From: Panicum virgatum
Lineage: Eukaryota; Streptophyta; Magnoliopsida; Poales; Poaceae
Assembly: GCF_016808335.1 (NCBI RefSeq)
Contig: NC_053141.1
Coordinates: 20,281,756 to 20,345,755 of the forward strand
DNA: 64,000 nt
Direction: 5' to 3'
Below are positions 21,501-31,925 of this stretch, one piece after another; position 1 is the stretch's first letter, and each line of letters begins with the position of its first letter. The notes beneath the pieces were generated by a model that was not told the origin of the DNA, searched no databases, and saw only the letters and a list, made by a program, of their open reading frames with translations. A program made the position numbers and the translations under genes.

Positions 21501-23628
21501 GGCTACGCGGAGGGTTCGAAGGCCTACCGCATTCTCGACCCGGAGACAGCGTGTGCGCACGGCGCGCGACGTTGTGTTCGACGAAGGGCGAGGATGGGCG
21601 TGGGACAAGGCGGTGGACGACGGCTCGGCTCCGACGTACGACGACTTCACCGTCGAGTACGTCCACTTCGAGGGAGCTGGGGGAGTAGGCAGCTCTTCTT
21701 CGCCGAGCGTGCCTACCCCGGTCCCTGAGCCTTCACCGACTCCGACGCCCGCCACACCGGCGGAACCACGCCCTTCAGCTACGACTCCGGCTACGCCGAG
21801 TTCCTCGGCTGCACCACCATAGCCGGCGACGCCGCGCACTCCAGTACCGATAGCCACTCCTCCGGGCACGTCTACTTCGACACCTGCTCGTGCTGAGCAC
21901 AATCCGGTGGAGTTCGCTACTCCGCTCTCTCACGACGAGGAGCGCGTCGACGCGTACCACGATGGTGAGCCGTTGCGGTACCGTACGATGGAGGACCTTC
22001 TCGGTGATCAGCCGATGCCGGGACTGGTGCCTCACGACCTGGAGGCGCAGTTGCACCTCGCGTGCGACGACGGCGAGCCTCAGTCTTTCGCAGAGGCCGA
22101 GGGACACGCGGCATGGCGTGCCGCGATGCAGTCGGAGATGGACGCGGTTGAGAAGAACCGCACTTGGGAGCTTGCTGACCTCCCTCGTGGTCACGGCGCG
22201 ATCACCCTTAAGTGGGTGTTCAAGCTGAAGAGGGATGAAGCCGGCACCGTCGTCAAGCACAAGGCTCGCCTGGTGGCACGAGGTTTCGTGCAGTAGGAGG
22301 GGGTCGACTTCGACGATGCCTTCGCTCCCGTGGCACGGATGGAGTCCGTGCGACTTCTCCTTGCGCTGGCTGCCCAGGAGGGCTGGCGCGTCCATCACAT
22401 GGACGTCAAGTCGGCGTTTCTCAACGGCGACTTGAGGGAGGAGGTCTACGTGCACCAGCCGCCGGGGTTTGCGATCCCCGGCAAGGAGGGCAAGGTGCTA
22501 CGCCTGCGCAAGGCCCTCTATGGCTTGCGGCAGGCCTCGAGGGCGTGGAACGCCAAGCTGGACTCCACGCTCAAGGGGATGGGCTTCGAGCAAAGCCCGC
22601 ACGAGGCGGCCATCTACCGGCGGGGCAATGACGGAAATGTCCTGCTGGTGGGTGTCTACGTCGACGACTTGGTGATCACCGGCACCAAGGATGCGGAGGT
22701 CGTGGCGTTCAAGGAGGAGATGAAGGCCACCTTCCAGATGAGCGACCTGGGGCCTCTCTCCTTCTACCTGGGGATCGAGGTGCACCAGGACGACTCCGGG
22801 ATCACACTTCGACAGACCGCCTACGCCAAGCGCATCGTCGAGCTCGCTGGGCTCACCGACTGCAACCCAGCTCTCACTCTGATGGAGGAGAGGCTGAAGC
22901 TGAGCCGTGACAGCATGGCAGAGGAGGTGGACGCTACTCAGTACCGGCGCCTTGTGGGGAGCCTCCGCTACCTCGCCCACACACGGCCGGACTTCGCGTT
23001 CTCCGTCGGCTACGTTAATCGGTTCATGCAGCGACCGACGACGAAGCACCAGCATGCCGTGAAGAGGATCATCCGCTATGTTGCGGGAACTCTCGACCAC
23101 GGTCTCCACTACCCGAGGTGCCCTGGAGCGGCACACTTCGTCGGGTACAGCGACAGCGACCACGTCGGCGACATCGACACCAGCAAGAGCACGAGCGGGA
23201 TCCTCTTCTTCCTCGGCAAGTGGCTCGTTAGCTGGCAGTCGGTCAAGCAGCAGGTGGTGGCCTTGTCCAGTTGCGAGGCCGAGTACATAGCGGCCTCCAC
23301 CGCGTCGACTCATGCGCTCTGGCTCGCTCGACTGCTTGGTGATCTACTCGGCATAGACACTGGAGCAGTGGAGCTCAGGGTGGACAGCAAGTCCGCTCTG
23401 GCCTTGGCGAAGAACCCCGTTTTCCACGAACGGAGCAAGCACATCCAGGTGAGGTATCACTTCATCCGAGGCTGCTTGGGGGAAGGAAGCATCAAGGCGA
23501 GCTACATCAACACCAAGGATCAGCTTGCGGACCTGCTCACCAAGCCCCTTGGGAGGATCAAGTTCCTTGAGCTCTGCTCCAGGACCGGGATGGTTCAATC
23601 TTCCCACAAGAAGACGCACAAGACTTAG
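18560..23628 (+). pseudogene. copia gag-pol polyprotein, broken
   Basis: Domains in order are an Ala-rich helical gag start, a gag core (NYVEWAAVMEV to about 19940), a CCHC knuckle at about 20127-20168 (CHNCGRPGHWARDC), protease (WYLDSGATHHMTG), integrase (HERFGHLHF, DNGGEF, QQNGVVERR), reverse transcriptase (VDVKSAFLNGDL-type segment and YVDDLVITG) and RNase H (SDSDHVGDIDTSKS, EAEYIAAS). Disruptions seen are a shift near 18775, a shift near 19220-19300, TGA 19466, TAG 19628, a shift at a G run near 19965, TAA 20235, TGA 21030, a shift near 21550, TAG 21820 and TAG 22294. The last open part, 22330-23628, holds most of RT and RNase H. Confidence 0.93.
19069..19222 (+). repeat. 54-bp tandem repeat in copia gag
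   Basis: Nearly three units start at 19069, 19123 and 19177, each encoding an 18-residue Gly/Ala/Pro-rich repeat (GGAPGDG...GGGLD). The unit length is a multiple of three, so copy number can vary without shifting the frame. Confidence 0.85.
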
Positions 23629-23636
23629 GGGGAGAA

Positions 23637-23990
23637 TGATGGATAAGTCTGTGTAATTGGTTTTTGTGGGGCTGCACAAGAGGAGATGCTCTTGCTGCAG
23701 CACGTTGTGCTTTGCTACCCCTAGAGGACAGCAAGGACAACATCTTGACTACCTTTCAGTTGGCATCTAGGACAACATCTAGGACAGCAGTTAGGACTAG
23801 CAGTTAGCATCTTGGACTAGTGTCCTTAGCATCTAGCTTGGCTGCCCTGCAGCCCTTTGTATAAATGTATCCCCAGCCCCCTTTGGGATGGCATGGCTTT
23901 GAGTTTGTGAATGAAGAAAAACCCAGAAAATTGCCCTAAGTTCATTGTCATCCTCTCAGCTCAATGAGAGTTAGAATTGAGCTTCTAACA
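23637..23990 (+). repeat. copia 3' LTR
   Basis: Starts TGATGGATAAG after the purine tract, ends CTAACA, then TGGAA duplication. Confidence 0.95.
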
Positions 23991-24043
23991 TGGAACTTGT
24001 ACATCTGCAGTTCCATTCTAACTTGTGTCACAATAAAATTTCA

Positions 24044-25102
24044 GTGAAGTGATCAAGAAGAACAAAATATCATATAAACAATTAAGTAGTGTGTGGACCG
24101 AGAGACTTGGTTTTGCTCCTGATTTTGATCAAGAGAGCACCCATCTGGTTGTAGGACTAGCAAAGGAGAGCAAGCTGGTGAGGATATCCATGTTCCTGGT
24201 CTGGTTTATGATTATGTACCTAGTTTTAAGAAGTGTTCCATATTTAAGTGCTCCAGATTTAAAATAGTATGTGACTCAATCATTGTGTGACAATGGGGTG
24301 AGTACCTTCATCTGCATGCCTATTTGCTAGCACGTGTGCTGCTTTCCTCTATTCCTCTTTCCAGGAATACAAGTAGTGGAAAATATGTTGCCACAGAATA
24401 AGGAATAAGTCTACTTTACCTCATTAATATTATTGTACTATACCATGGAACCATAATTGCGCAGACCGCACTTGTGTTTGGAAAAGAGTGAGAACTATAA
24501 TTTGGTTGGCTTTTTTATTCAATTGTCACCCTGACAAGGGCATTATTACAAAGTTTGCATTTGCTTGCAAGGAAGAATAGTCTCACGAATATTGTTTTCT
24601 TGTCAAAGAGTTGTCCTTTTGTAACCTATGTAAATTCCAATGCTGGCCTTTTTTATAAATACAATATCAATTTTTCAGTAAAATCTCACGAATATAATAG
24701 TGATTAGTAACCTCTCGCTCAGTATTTGTATTGCTCTTTAGATTTCCTTAGATTCAACATCAAGGAGGAAAAAGCTTGAACATTACCCTGATGATATTGA
24801 GTTAAGAAGTTCATTAGGGAACCATCGTGGTCTTGATAATGACTTGGCACTTTTTGGTCCAGAATTATAGATTATTAGGGTTCTAGAATAGTATGCATCC
24901 GTAAACTTTTTGTCTTTATAAGCAATTCATAGAAATTTCCAGATGTATATGCTTCATTACCTTCTTATGTAATGCAGGCGAAGGTGACTAATCTAGATCT
25001 TCTTCTTGATCAGGTGAAAAGGATTCTTATGGTAAGAAGAAGCTAACTAGCAAGTGGAGGCCAACGACTAAAGGCACACTGAAGAGATCACTTCTGTTCT
25101 GT
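24044..25102 (+). pseudogene. Unidentified exon fragments
   Basis: Exon-like islands lie in AT-rich DNA. At 24043-24180 an open stretch (SYKQLSSVWTERLG) follows a TTTCAG acceptor. Near 24748-24869 a 40-codon open stretch ends in TAG. Near 24978-25102 there is an exon that continues after the hAT element (DDHFVDALTHK, then a GTAAAT donor at 26138). None matches a family I can name. They are probably part of the captured gene material. Confidence 0.35.
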
Positions 25103-25110
25103 CCCAAGAT

Positions 25111-26100
25111 CAGTGGCGGAGCCAGAAATTTGCGGCTGGGTATGCCAAACATAAAAAAAATTCGAAGCTAATACACAGTATAGTTGACGATAAGTTGCAT
25201 AACAAATTCATAATCGCACCATTCGGCTACTGTTGCAGCTGCCACCGCCATTTTGCGCTGCCGCAACACGCGGTAGCTGCAGCCGAGCGTGCAACAATAG
25301 TGCAGTTGAACGGTGCGAATAACAACCGGTGGCGGCCTCCTTCGCACTGATGCTGGGGCGCTGGCACTGGGACGGCGAGGGGCTTGCGGCCTACCCCCGC
25401 CGGAGTTGTCGTTGCCGAGTTGGGGAGGTGATCAGGATGAGAAAGCCGGACGCCGGTCGCCGGAGTGCCGCCAGACACCGATCCAGGGGACAGACGAAGG
25501 GCCGCGGGCCGAAGGCGGAGGGCTCAGATCCGAGGGCCGGAGGTGCACTGGGGCGAACACGGAGCCAGGGGGGCTCAGGGCGAGCCGCGAGCAGAGACGG
25601 AGAGAATGATTCTTTTGCATTTGGGGCTTCCTTGCTAGGTTTTGTTGAATTGGGTCCATAAGTTGTATATGATACTCCTTCCGTTCCAAAATAAGTATAG
25701 TTTTTGGCATTCAAATTTTGTCCCACAAAAAATGCAGTTTTAGTTTGTAATGAAATCCATCTAATTAAAGCAATATCAAGTATACCAAGAAAGCATTGCA
25801 TAAAAGAACGTATAGAGCGAATCAAATATTCAGTAGATATTATTTTTTTAGTTTCAATGTCTATGCATTCATTATGGATCCAGAAACCCAAATAAATAAT
25901 ACAGTTTTCAATCACAGTTGGTAGAAATAATTATGGGTAACAAAGTCATTTTTTTTGAATGAGTAATGTGTTTGAATTTTCTAAAACTAAACTCTTTGTG
26001 CAATAAAGAGAGTATATACATTTATGAATACATGTTGACATTTTCCCCTAAATCTTGGGTATGCTTGGCATACAGGGGCATACCCCTGGCGCCGCCCCTG
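25111..26100. mobile_element. hAT non-autonomous element (990 bp)
   Basis: The ends are CAGTGGCGGAGCCAG and the inverse of CAGGGGCGGCGCCAG. The flanks CCCAAGAT at 25103-25110 and 26101-26108 are a perfect 8-bp duplication, diagnostic of hAT. The interior has a GC-rich block (25220-25610) with no transposase and, near 25675-26012, a probable nested Stowaway element. Confidence 0.9.
25675..26012. mobile_element. Probable Stowaway MITE nested in the hAT element
   Basis: Begins CTCCTTCCGTTCC, the usual Stowaway start in grasses, flanked by TA. The right end (...AAAGAGAG, then TA) is a poor inverse match, so the boundary is uncertain. Confidence 0.45.
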
Positions 26101-26108
26101 CCCAAGAT

Positions 26109-27052
26109 GATCATTTTGTGGATGCTTTGACTCACAAGGTAAATTCTTCTCTCAGGATAGAACACGTGCTCTCACCTGCCCTTCTCTACATCATTTTTTC
26201 CCCAAAGAAACAGCTATTCTCATTTACCATCGAGCTCAGATGATCGTGCGGTAGTTTTTTTTTTCAAAGGAACTTTCTCAGTTGGTCGATTCATCAGATT
26301 GTGAATGAAGTGTGTTAGTTACCAAGCTGACTCTGCTGGTGTTTCCAAAAAAAAAAACTATGGTAGTGCTAATTCCTTGCTTTGTTTCAGTAAATTGCTA
26401 GCCTAATTCCTGAATTTGAATAGTTAAACTACGTTAGTTGTCCATTTGTTTTTCTATACCCACGTTAAGTCTAATGGTAAAATACCTAGGCTGCAATTAC
26501 TATGATTGTTTCTTTCCAGGGCCACCAGATTCTACCAACAACATAGTGTTTTTTCCTTTGCACTGCATATTGTGTTTGGTCCATTCAGTTAAACCACTTC
26601 AGTGCTACATGTATGTTAAAGCATTAAGAAACAACTACTTTCTTACACCTCTGTTGATAATTAATGTTTGAGCCTCATTCTCATGGTGCTTTTGCTAAAC
26701 AGCAAGGCGACTCGCAGTGAAGCAGCCACATCGTCGGGTCCCCGCGTTCGGGATTCCACCGGCAGGATCCGTTCTGCATGCTCATGGATCTGGGCTGCAC
26801 GCCGTGCCCCTTATGATGGGCACTCTTGGTTTTGGATATATGATGTGTACAGTATCCTATTTGTAGGGTTGAAAATTCTAATAGATTGAGACTACTATGG
26901 TTGAGTCCATGTATTCATCCATGCTTACCTTCTTACCTAATAAATCTGGTAACTATGGAAATTATAAAAGCATGCATTTATATGTCACTTAGATTGGTTA
27001 AGACTAATATGTAAGCTCTTTTGCATAATATGATTGGTTGAGGTTGCTATGA
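26109..27052. other. AT-rich, intron-like stretch with one exon-like island
   Basis: A short open stretch at about 26700-26830 (RSEAATSSGPRVRD) has no recognised relative. The remainder shows no gene or clear repeat. Confidence 0.35.
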
Positions 27053-28110
27053 ACGTAGTACTACTAAAAAAACTAAAAAAAAGTTAAGGGTGACATTTTT
27101 TTCGTCTACATTCCCCCCCTATTTGTTTATGCCTCCGACGGTCGCGGATCGCTCCCCGTGCGATCTGAGCCATCGGAGCACTCCCACACCCTCCCCCCGA
27201 CCCGACCCGGTTCCCACCCCGCACTCCCTCCCTCCCTCGCTACAGCGCCGCCTTCACCCTCGCGGCGCCCTCCTTCACCACTCCGCTCGGCACGACGGCA
27301 CCCCCAACCCCCTCCTCTCCGAGTCCTCCGCCGTGCCGCCGGGGCGACTGCGCGGCGCGCGCTCGGCACCCCTTGGCTACAGCGGTTCACCCCCCTTGCT
27401 CTCCGAAATCGAACTCCTCCCCAGTCGTCCGGGAAGCGAAGGCGGCCATACTCTCTTCCCTCCTTCCCTGCTCTCCTCAGTGTTCGGCGTACACCATGGC
27501 CGGTGCAGGGATGCAGAACCCCGCCACGCCCGCCCCAGTGGTGGCCCTGTCCAAGGGCAAGTCGGCGGGTGGCGCCGATCCCTAGGGGGCACCACGCCGC
27601 AGCGAACGCCCCGTCGGGGACGCCGTCCAAGGGCAAGTCGGCAGCGGCGCACGCCGCGGCCGTGAGACACCACTCCGCTGGCGTCGGCGCCGATGCGTCC
27701 GCCCCACCCTCGAGCACAAGCGCCGGGTCTTCCAGAACGACCATACGTAACCCTTAATCCCTTATTTGGCTTCCAGAACGGGTCTTCCAGAACGCATGTT
27801 GGTTCAGTTTTTTCTCATTCTAAATTGTGCGTTGTAATTTTTGTTGGCGTTCTTGCAGTGCAGCACATGATGTGTGGATTTGGGTACGATCCAAAGGGGC
27901 GTTCTCATTCTAAACTATAGTCAGTTCTTTTATTTATCTATACGATATGATGCAGTTAGTATAGTTTAGAGCAGGAATTTAGATTGCAACTGATGATAGA
28001 AGGCGCAACTGACTGCATCGAACCTTGAATTCTCAGTAATTTCAAGCTTGAAGCATTTAGCACATTTAGCATTTAGCTCACTGAGAAATCAGATGTTTTT
28101 TCTTTTGTAG

Positions 28111-29483
28111 TAATGCTTCTTGAGCTAATAACTGGGCGGCGTCCTATAAGTTCGATACAAGCACCTATGGATGACAACTTCGCTGATTGGATAAGTTGTG
28201 TGTTCAAGCTATTTGGATTTTTTTCTACAGTACTGTGGCTAGCGGGGACAACTAGTTTCTGTCCACGGTACTGACAGTTTTTTACTGCAATTAATCTTGT
28301 GACTGTGATACTATCATTTTCGAGGTCTGTATTTAATACCTTCAGGCTTTATCTTGATACAAATTATACATTGCTTCCTATTGATCTAGGCATTCTTGAG
28401 GTCTGTAATTAATAGCTGCATGCTTTGTCTTGATTAGAAATTATACAGACTTCCTATCTATCTGGGATAAAATGATGTCCTTTGTCACTTCTTGATTGGA
28501 TTCCATGGCATTCCTATTTTGATCGCATATGCCTTTTTGTAACTATTCTTTTCAGGCTGTTCATCATCATGCAAACTTTAATTTTTTTTTTTGAAAACTA
28601 CATGCAAACTTTAGTGGACTTTATTGATATATTGCTTGAATTATCTCATTGTGTTTCACCTGCAGGCAAAGCCTCTAATGACAAAAGCATTTATAGTGGA
28701 TCCCCGACTGGGAAGCTGAGTATAATGATAATAGATGGCAAGGATGATAGCCTGTGCAGCTGCATGTGCTCGCCATTCTGCACGGCGGCGACCATGAATG
28801 GGTCAAGTATACAAGTGAACTATTTTACTGTATATTTGCTTGCCATCGCCAGTGCAGGTTCATTGTCCTTCTATTTGAACCTTCAATTCCTGGAATCATG
28901 CTTAACAACTTGTAGCAAAAATCTTCAGTCAATTATAAAAAATCCTCTTAGAGACGGACAATAGTTACTCCAGTCTCAGTTATTCGGTAACAAAATAAGA
29001 GGTGTTAATGTTTCAGGTTTTCAGCATGGTAGTGTTGCAACTTTATACCCTGCCATTGTTATCCGATCCAAGCAGTGTTGGTTCGGCTAATTTCTTGCTA
29101 CTTGGATGTAATCTAAGGAGAAATCATATGTTGCTATCTGATTCAGCAGGTTGTTCGTGCCTTGGAAGATGACGTGTTCGTGGTCCCTGGATGATCTGAA
29201 CGAAGGCATCTGGCCCAGGCACAGCCGGTTTATGGGATCATATGGCAGCTCGTCCTCGGACGACGACACCAACCAGTACAATGAGGACCTGAAGAAGTTC
29301 TGGAAGATGGCGTTGGGTGGCAGGGGCGTGCAGAGCGGCAGCCAGCGGACGCCGACGAGCAAGTATGGGCAGAACCTGTTGGTGTCGAGAACCGACGAGC
29401 ACCAGACGACACAGGAAACGGAGATGGGGAGCGTGAGGAAAGCCGGTGATAATGCTGGAGACAGCCAGAGCCATACTTCGTGA
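28111..29483 (+). pseudogene. PERK-type receptor kinase fragment (C-terminal exons)
   Basis: Three exons with acceptor sites are recognisable. 28111-28190 encodes kinase subdomain sequence [14 protein letters not shown]...MDDNFADW. 28666-28805 encodes KPLMTKAF...VDPRLGS, MARMIACAAACARHSARRRP and MGQ, interrupted by several stops including TGA for Arg. 29150-29483 encodes VVRALEDDV then, after a frameshift, SLDDLNEGI-W-like and the PERK tail (SSDDDTNQYNEDLKKF...MALGG). This is the order of the last exons of proline-rich extensin-like receptor kinases. The N-terminal domain and most of the kinase are absent. A small Met-initiated ORF at 27496-27585 upstream may belong to the leader. Confidence 0.85.
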
Positions 29484-30073
29484 GGTAGATTCTTTTTTTT
29501 TCCTTCTTTTTGCTAGATTCGATTCACTTTTTCTCTGAATCAACACACAAAGCATGATGCGATTGCCTTCCGCGTCAGTATTCTCCTCCCGGTGGTAATT
29601 GGATGAAAGAATGCTGATTGATTTCTGGCTATTGTAGTGCTGTTCTCCCGGAGAAAGTGGTGCATGAGCAAGAGAAGCTCAGGTCCTTGCATGAGAAAGT
29701 GTATAGAGGGACTTGCACTAGATTAATTAGAATTGAGAATTGCTATTATATTTTTTAGCTCGATGTTGAACAAAGCAAGGAAATCAATCTAAAAAAAAGC
29801 AGTGCACGTTGTCGAAGCTTTTGAGCTGTTACATGTATTTCGGTGGTAGAGATAACAGTAAATTATTTATTTATCTTGTTATTATGAGAAAGTTGATTTG
29901 TTCAATGTCAAATGATAAAAAATACTTTCGAAGGATGTGAAATTTACACATTCATTTACATGTAACAAAAGGATCACTATAAATTTGAGTGAAATGGTTT
30001 TTGTTGAATTGATTTTTGGTACCATCGCATGAATATATCGCTCGTACATATGTAATTTGTTTTCTGTTGCAAC

Positions 30074-30215
30074 TAGGGGTGGTAATGGGCCATGACCCTA
30101 GTGGCCTTTTCACAACCCAACAAGGACCTTCAATTATTTAGTACAAAATTGTATAAAATTAGAGTCCGGTCTTTAGATTTTCTAATTCAAAATTTTAGGC
30201 CATTTACCACCCCTA
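30074..30215. mobile_element. hAT-type MITE (142 bp)
   Basis: The ends are TAGGGGTGGTAATGG and CCATTTACCACCCCTA, with a perfect 8-bp duplication GTTGCAAC at 30066-30073 and 30216-30223. It is inserted inside the 3' hairpin of the Helitron-like element. Confidence 0.9.
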
Positions 30216-30369
30216 GTTGCAACGCACAGGTATTCACCTAGTGGAACCAGAAATCTTCATTCTTCAGGATATGAGCAGACAAGCTGCCTGGAAATTGCAG
30301 AAGTATCCATGCTTGTCGAGCCAACATAGCCTGATTAAAAATGCTCAAGTCACGGAATCCCTTATCACT

Positions 30370-31917
30370 TGATAAGAGCACGTCCAATAGGGACAGCTCA
30401 ACGGTCGTAACGACAGATTACATCAGCCAAATCAGAAATGCAAAGAAAAAGAAAACTTGTCGACTGATCAAGTGACCAGCTGATCACGTTTCCCAAAACA
30501 AATGCTGGGCCCGCAACAATTGTTTAACTCTCCCAACGCCTCCTGTGTGAGAATGGAAATCTGATGAGTGGGTTCGGTTCAATAGAAAAATTAAGTCTAC
30601 GAATGCGTTGAGAGACAAATCATTGTACGACTGGTCTTTAATTCTCGCTTGCAAATGACTTAGCATCTCTAATAGATTAGCCAAAAACACTAGTCAAATT
30701 TACTGATTTAGCTACTCTCAAAAATAGATTTGACGCGAGCAGCACCTATGCCCTGTTTGGATACATAGGGATAATGGTTATCCCTCACTTTTTAGTCCAA
30801 AATTATCCCTCATATATCAAACAACTAGGATAATTTTGGGCTAAAGGCAATTATCTCACCCCAAATCCTTAGCCCCTCCAAGAGGTGATAATAGGGTAAA
30901 TTTTCTGTGGGCTCAACAAGAAAGGGTGAGTTCCCAGGCACATTGACTCCACTGGTTCCACCCCCATCGCCCTCCCGAGGCTCGCACCGCATCGGGGCCG
31001 CTCGCTCCCACCGCACGCCGCCGGTTCCCAACCCACCGCCGCCCTGACTCATCTGCACCGCCGACCCCTGACCCATCTGGCCATCCCCATCACAACAGAG
31101 ATCCGCGCTGCCGTCGGTTTGGTCGCACCAGAACCACCTCGCCCACCGCCGTGGTCGACCTCCCGCGGTGGAGATGGAGGGCGATGGCAGGCCGTGTGTG
31201 ACAGCCGGAGCGGGAGGGGAGCAGGACGGCGTGGCGGGCCGCAGCGGGGCTGCCAGAGAGGGAGGGGAGGAGGGTGGCGTGGTGGGCCCCTGCATGGTGG
31301 CTGGAGCGGGAGGGGAGGAGGGCGAGGTGGTGGACCTTGCGCAGTGGTTGGAGTGGGGACAGAGGGAGGCGCGACGGGGCCCCACAAAGCAGCCGGAGCG
31401 GAAGGGGAAGAGAGCGGCGCGACAGGCCCCCGCACGGCGACCAGAGCGGGAAGGGAAGAGGGTGGGGCGGCGGTCGGAGCGGGAAGGGGGATGGAGGGAG
31501 TAGGAGAGAGAGGGTGGGAGTTGGTGCATTTATTAGGATTTGTGCTGATTAACCAACAATTATCCCATGCATCCAAACAACCCATCTTAGGCTAAACATT
31601 AGCCCTTCAAATTATCTCTAGGCTAATGTTCCAAATAGGGCTTTAGTTTGGCTGATCTAGGCTATGCGCTCGCACCCTACCGGTCGGAGTTTGAACCCCT
31701 TCCGAGGAGAATTTTCGGCTGGGAGGATGTGCGCACTTGTGTGTGCGTGAAAAAACTCCCTTGCTTGCCCCATGCCCAAAGCACAGTTGTAGGCTCGATT
31801 CAGGCAACGGAAACCACAGAGGTAGACTATCTAAAAATAGAGAGGGAATGAGGTGTGATGAAGAGCCACTAAATTTGGAGAGTCATTTATAAAGTCTGTT
31901 GGAGATGTTTTTGGTTT
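30370..31917. mobile_element. DNA transposon with GAGCA-type inverted ends, containing another element
   Basis: The left end is TAAGAGCACGTCCAATAGG and the right end GTCTGTTGGAGATGTTTTT, an imperfect inverse of it. This is like the GAGCATCTCCAACAG ends of grass MITEs. The superfamily is not determined. About 890 bp of the inside is a second element (30750-31641). Confidence 0.5.
30750..31641. mobile_element. Nested DNA transposon with CCCTGTTTGGA ends
   Basis: Starts CCCTGTTTGGATAC and ends GTTCCAAATAGGG, inverted. The terminal 150 bases on both sides are AT-rich with GGGATAATG or TTATCCC-type subterminal repeats. The centre (30950-31510) is a GC-rich block with overlapping chance ORFs and no recognisable transposase. 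Target duplication is not evident. Confidence 0.5.
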
Positions 31918-31925
31918 AATAATAG

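Larger units (their letters stand above)
18152..23990 (+). mobile_element. Ty1/copia retrotransposon (5839 bp)
   Basis: The LTRs are 18152-18506 (355 bp) and 23637-23990 (354 bp), beginning TGAT and ending CTAACA. Flanking TGGAA at 18147-18151 and 23991-23995 is an exact 5-bp target duplication. The primer site at 18509-18520 reads TGGTATCCGAGC, one change from the usual initiator-Met site. The purine tract before the right LTR is GGGGGAGAA. It is inserted in an importin-alpha exon. Confidence 0.96.
17722..24043 (+). pseudogene. Importin-alpha gene fragment, split by a copia element
   Basis: Exon 17722-17920 follows a TACAG acceptor and encodes armadillo-repeat sequence typical of importin alpha (VEAAWTLTKISS, VVPILVNLL, LRNGTWTLSNFCSGKPQP) with frameshifts. 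A second piece, about 18012-18151, continues with the LIHSQDEVLTDA and LSDGRNDK segments and a TGA replacing the Cys codon of the expected CWAL-type motif. It is resumed after the copia insertion at 23991 (LMELV). Importin alpha binds nuclear localisation signals; this copy lacks both termini and has multiple disruptions. It lies inside the Helitron-like segment, so it is probably a captured fragment. Confidence 0.82.
27053..30241 (+). mobile_element. Helitron-like element, copy 2, with captured kinase fragments
   Basis: The 5' end GTACTACTAAAAAAAC and the following 90 bases resemble those of copy 1 at 15443-15930. The 3' end is GCACAGGTATTCACCTAG followed by T; CTAG-T after a short GC hairpin is the usual Helitron 3' terminus in grasses. 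Removing the MITE at 30074-30215 restores a hairpin, CTGTTGC-AAC-GCACAG, eleven bases before the end. There is no RepHel gene, so it is non-autonomous. The contents are a GC-rich leader (27090-27750) and receptor-kinase exon fragments. Confidence 0.6.

Noticed and set aside
20286..23313. Long minus-strand ORFs (20286-20942, 20976-21902, 21775-22455, 22498-23313)
   Set aside because: They are antisense to recognisable copia integrase, RT and RNase H and are shadows of GC-rich codon usage.
27090..27757. Pro/Ser/Arg-rich ORFs of about 190-200 codons at the start of the second Helitron-like copy
   Set aside because: Overlapping frames on both strands in a GC-rich leader; no domain and poor initiation context.
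30825..31595. Pro-rich and Gly/Arg-rich ORFs on opposite strands
   Set aside because: They mirror each other in a GC-rich transposon core, so only composition is reflected.
31640..31850. Possible tRNA-derived SINE (CGGTCGGAGTTTGAACCCC B-box-like)
   Set aside because: No convincing A box, tail or target duplication could be seen.
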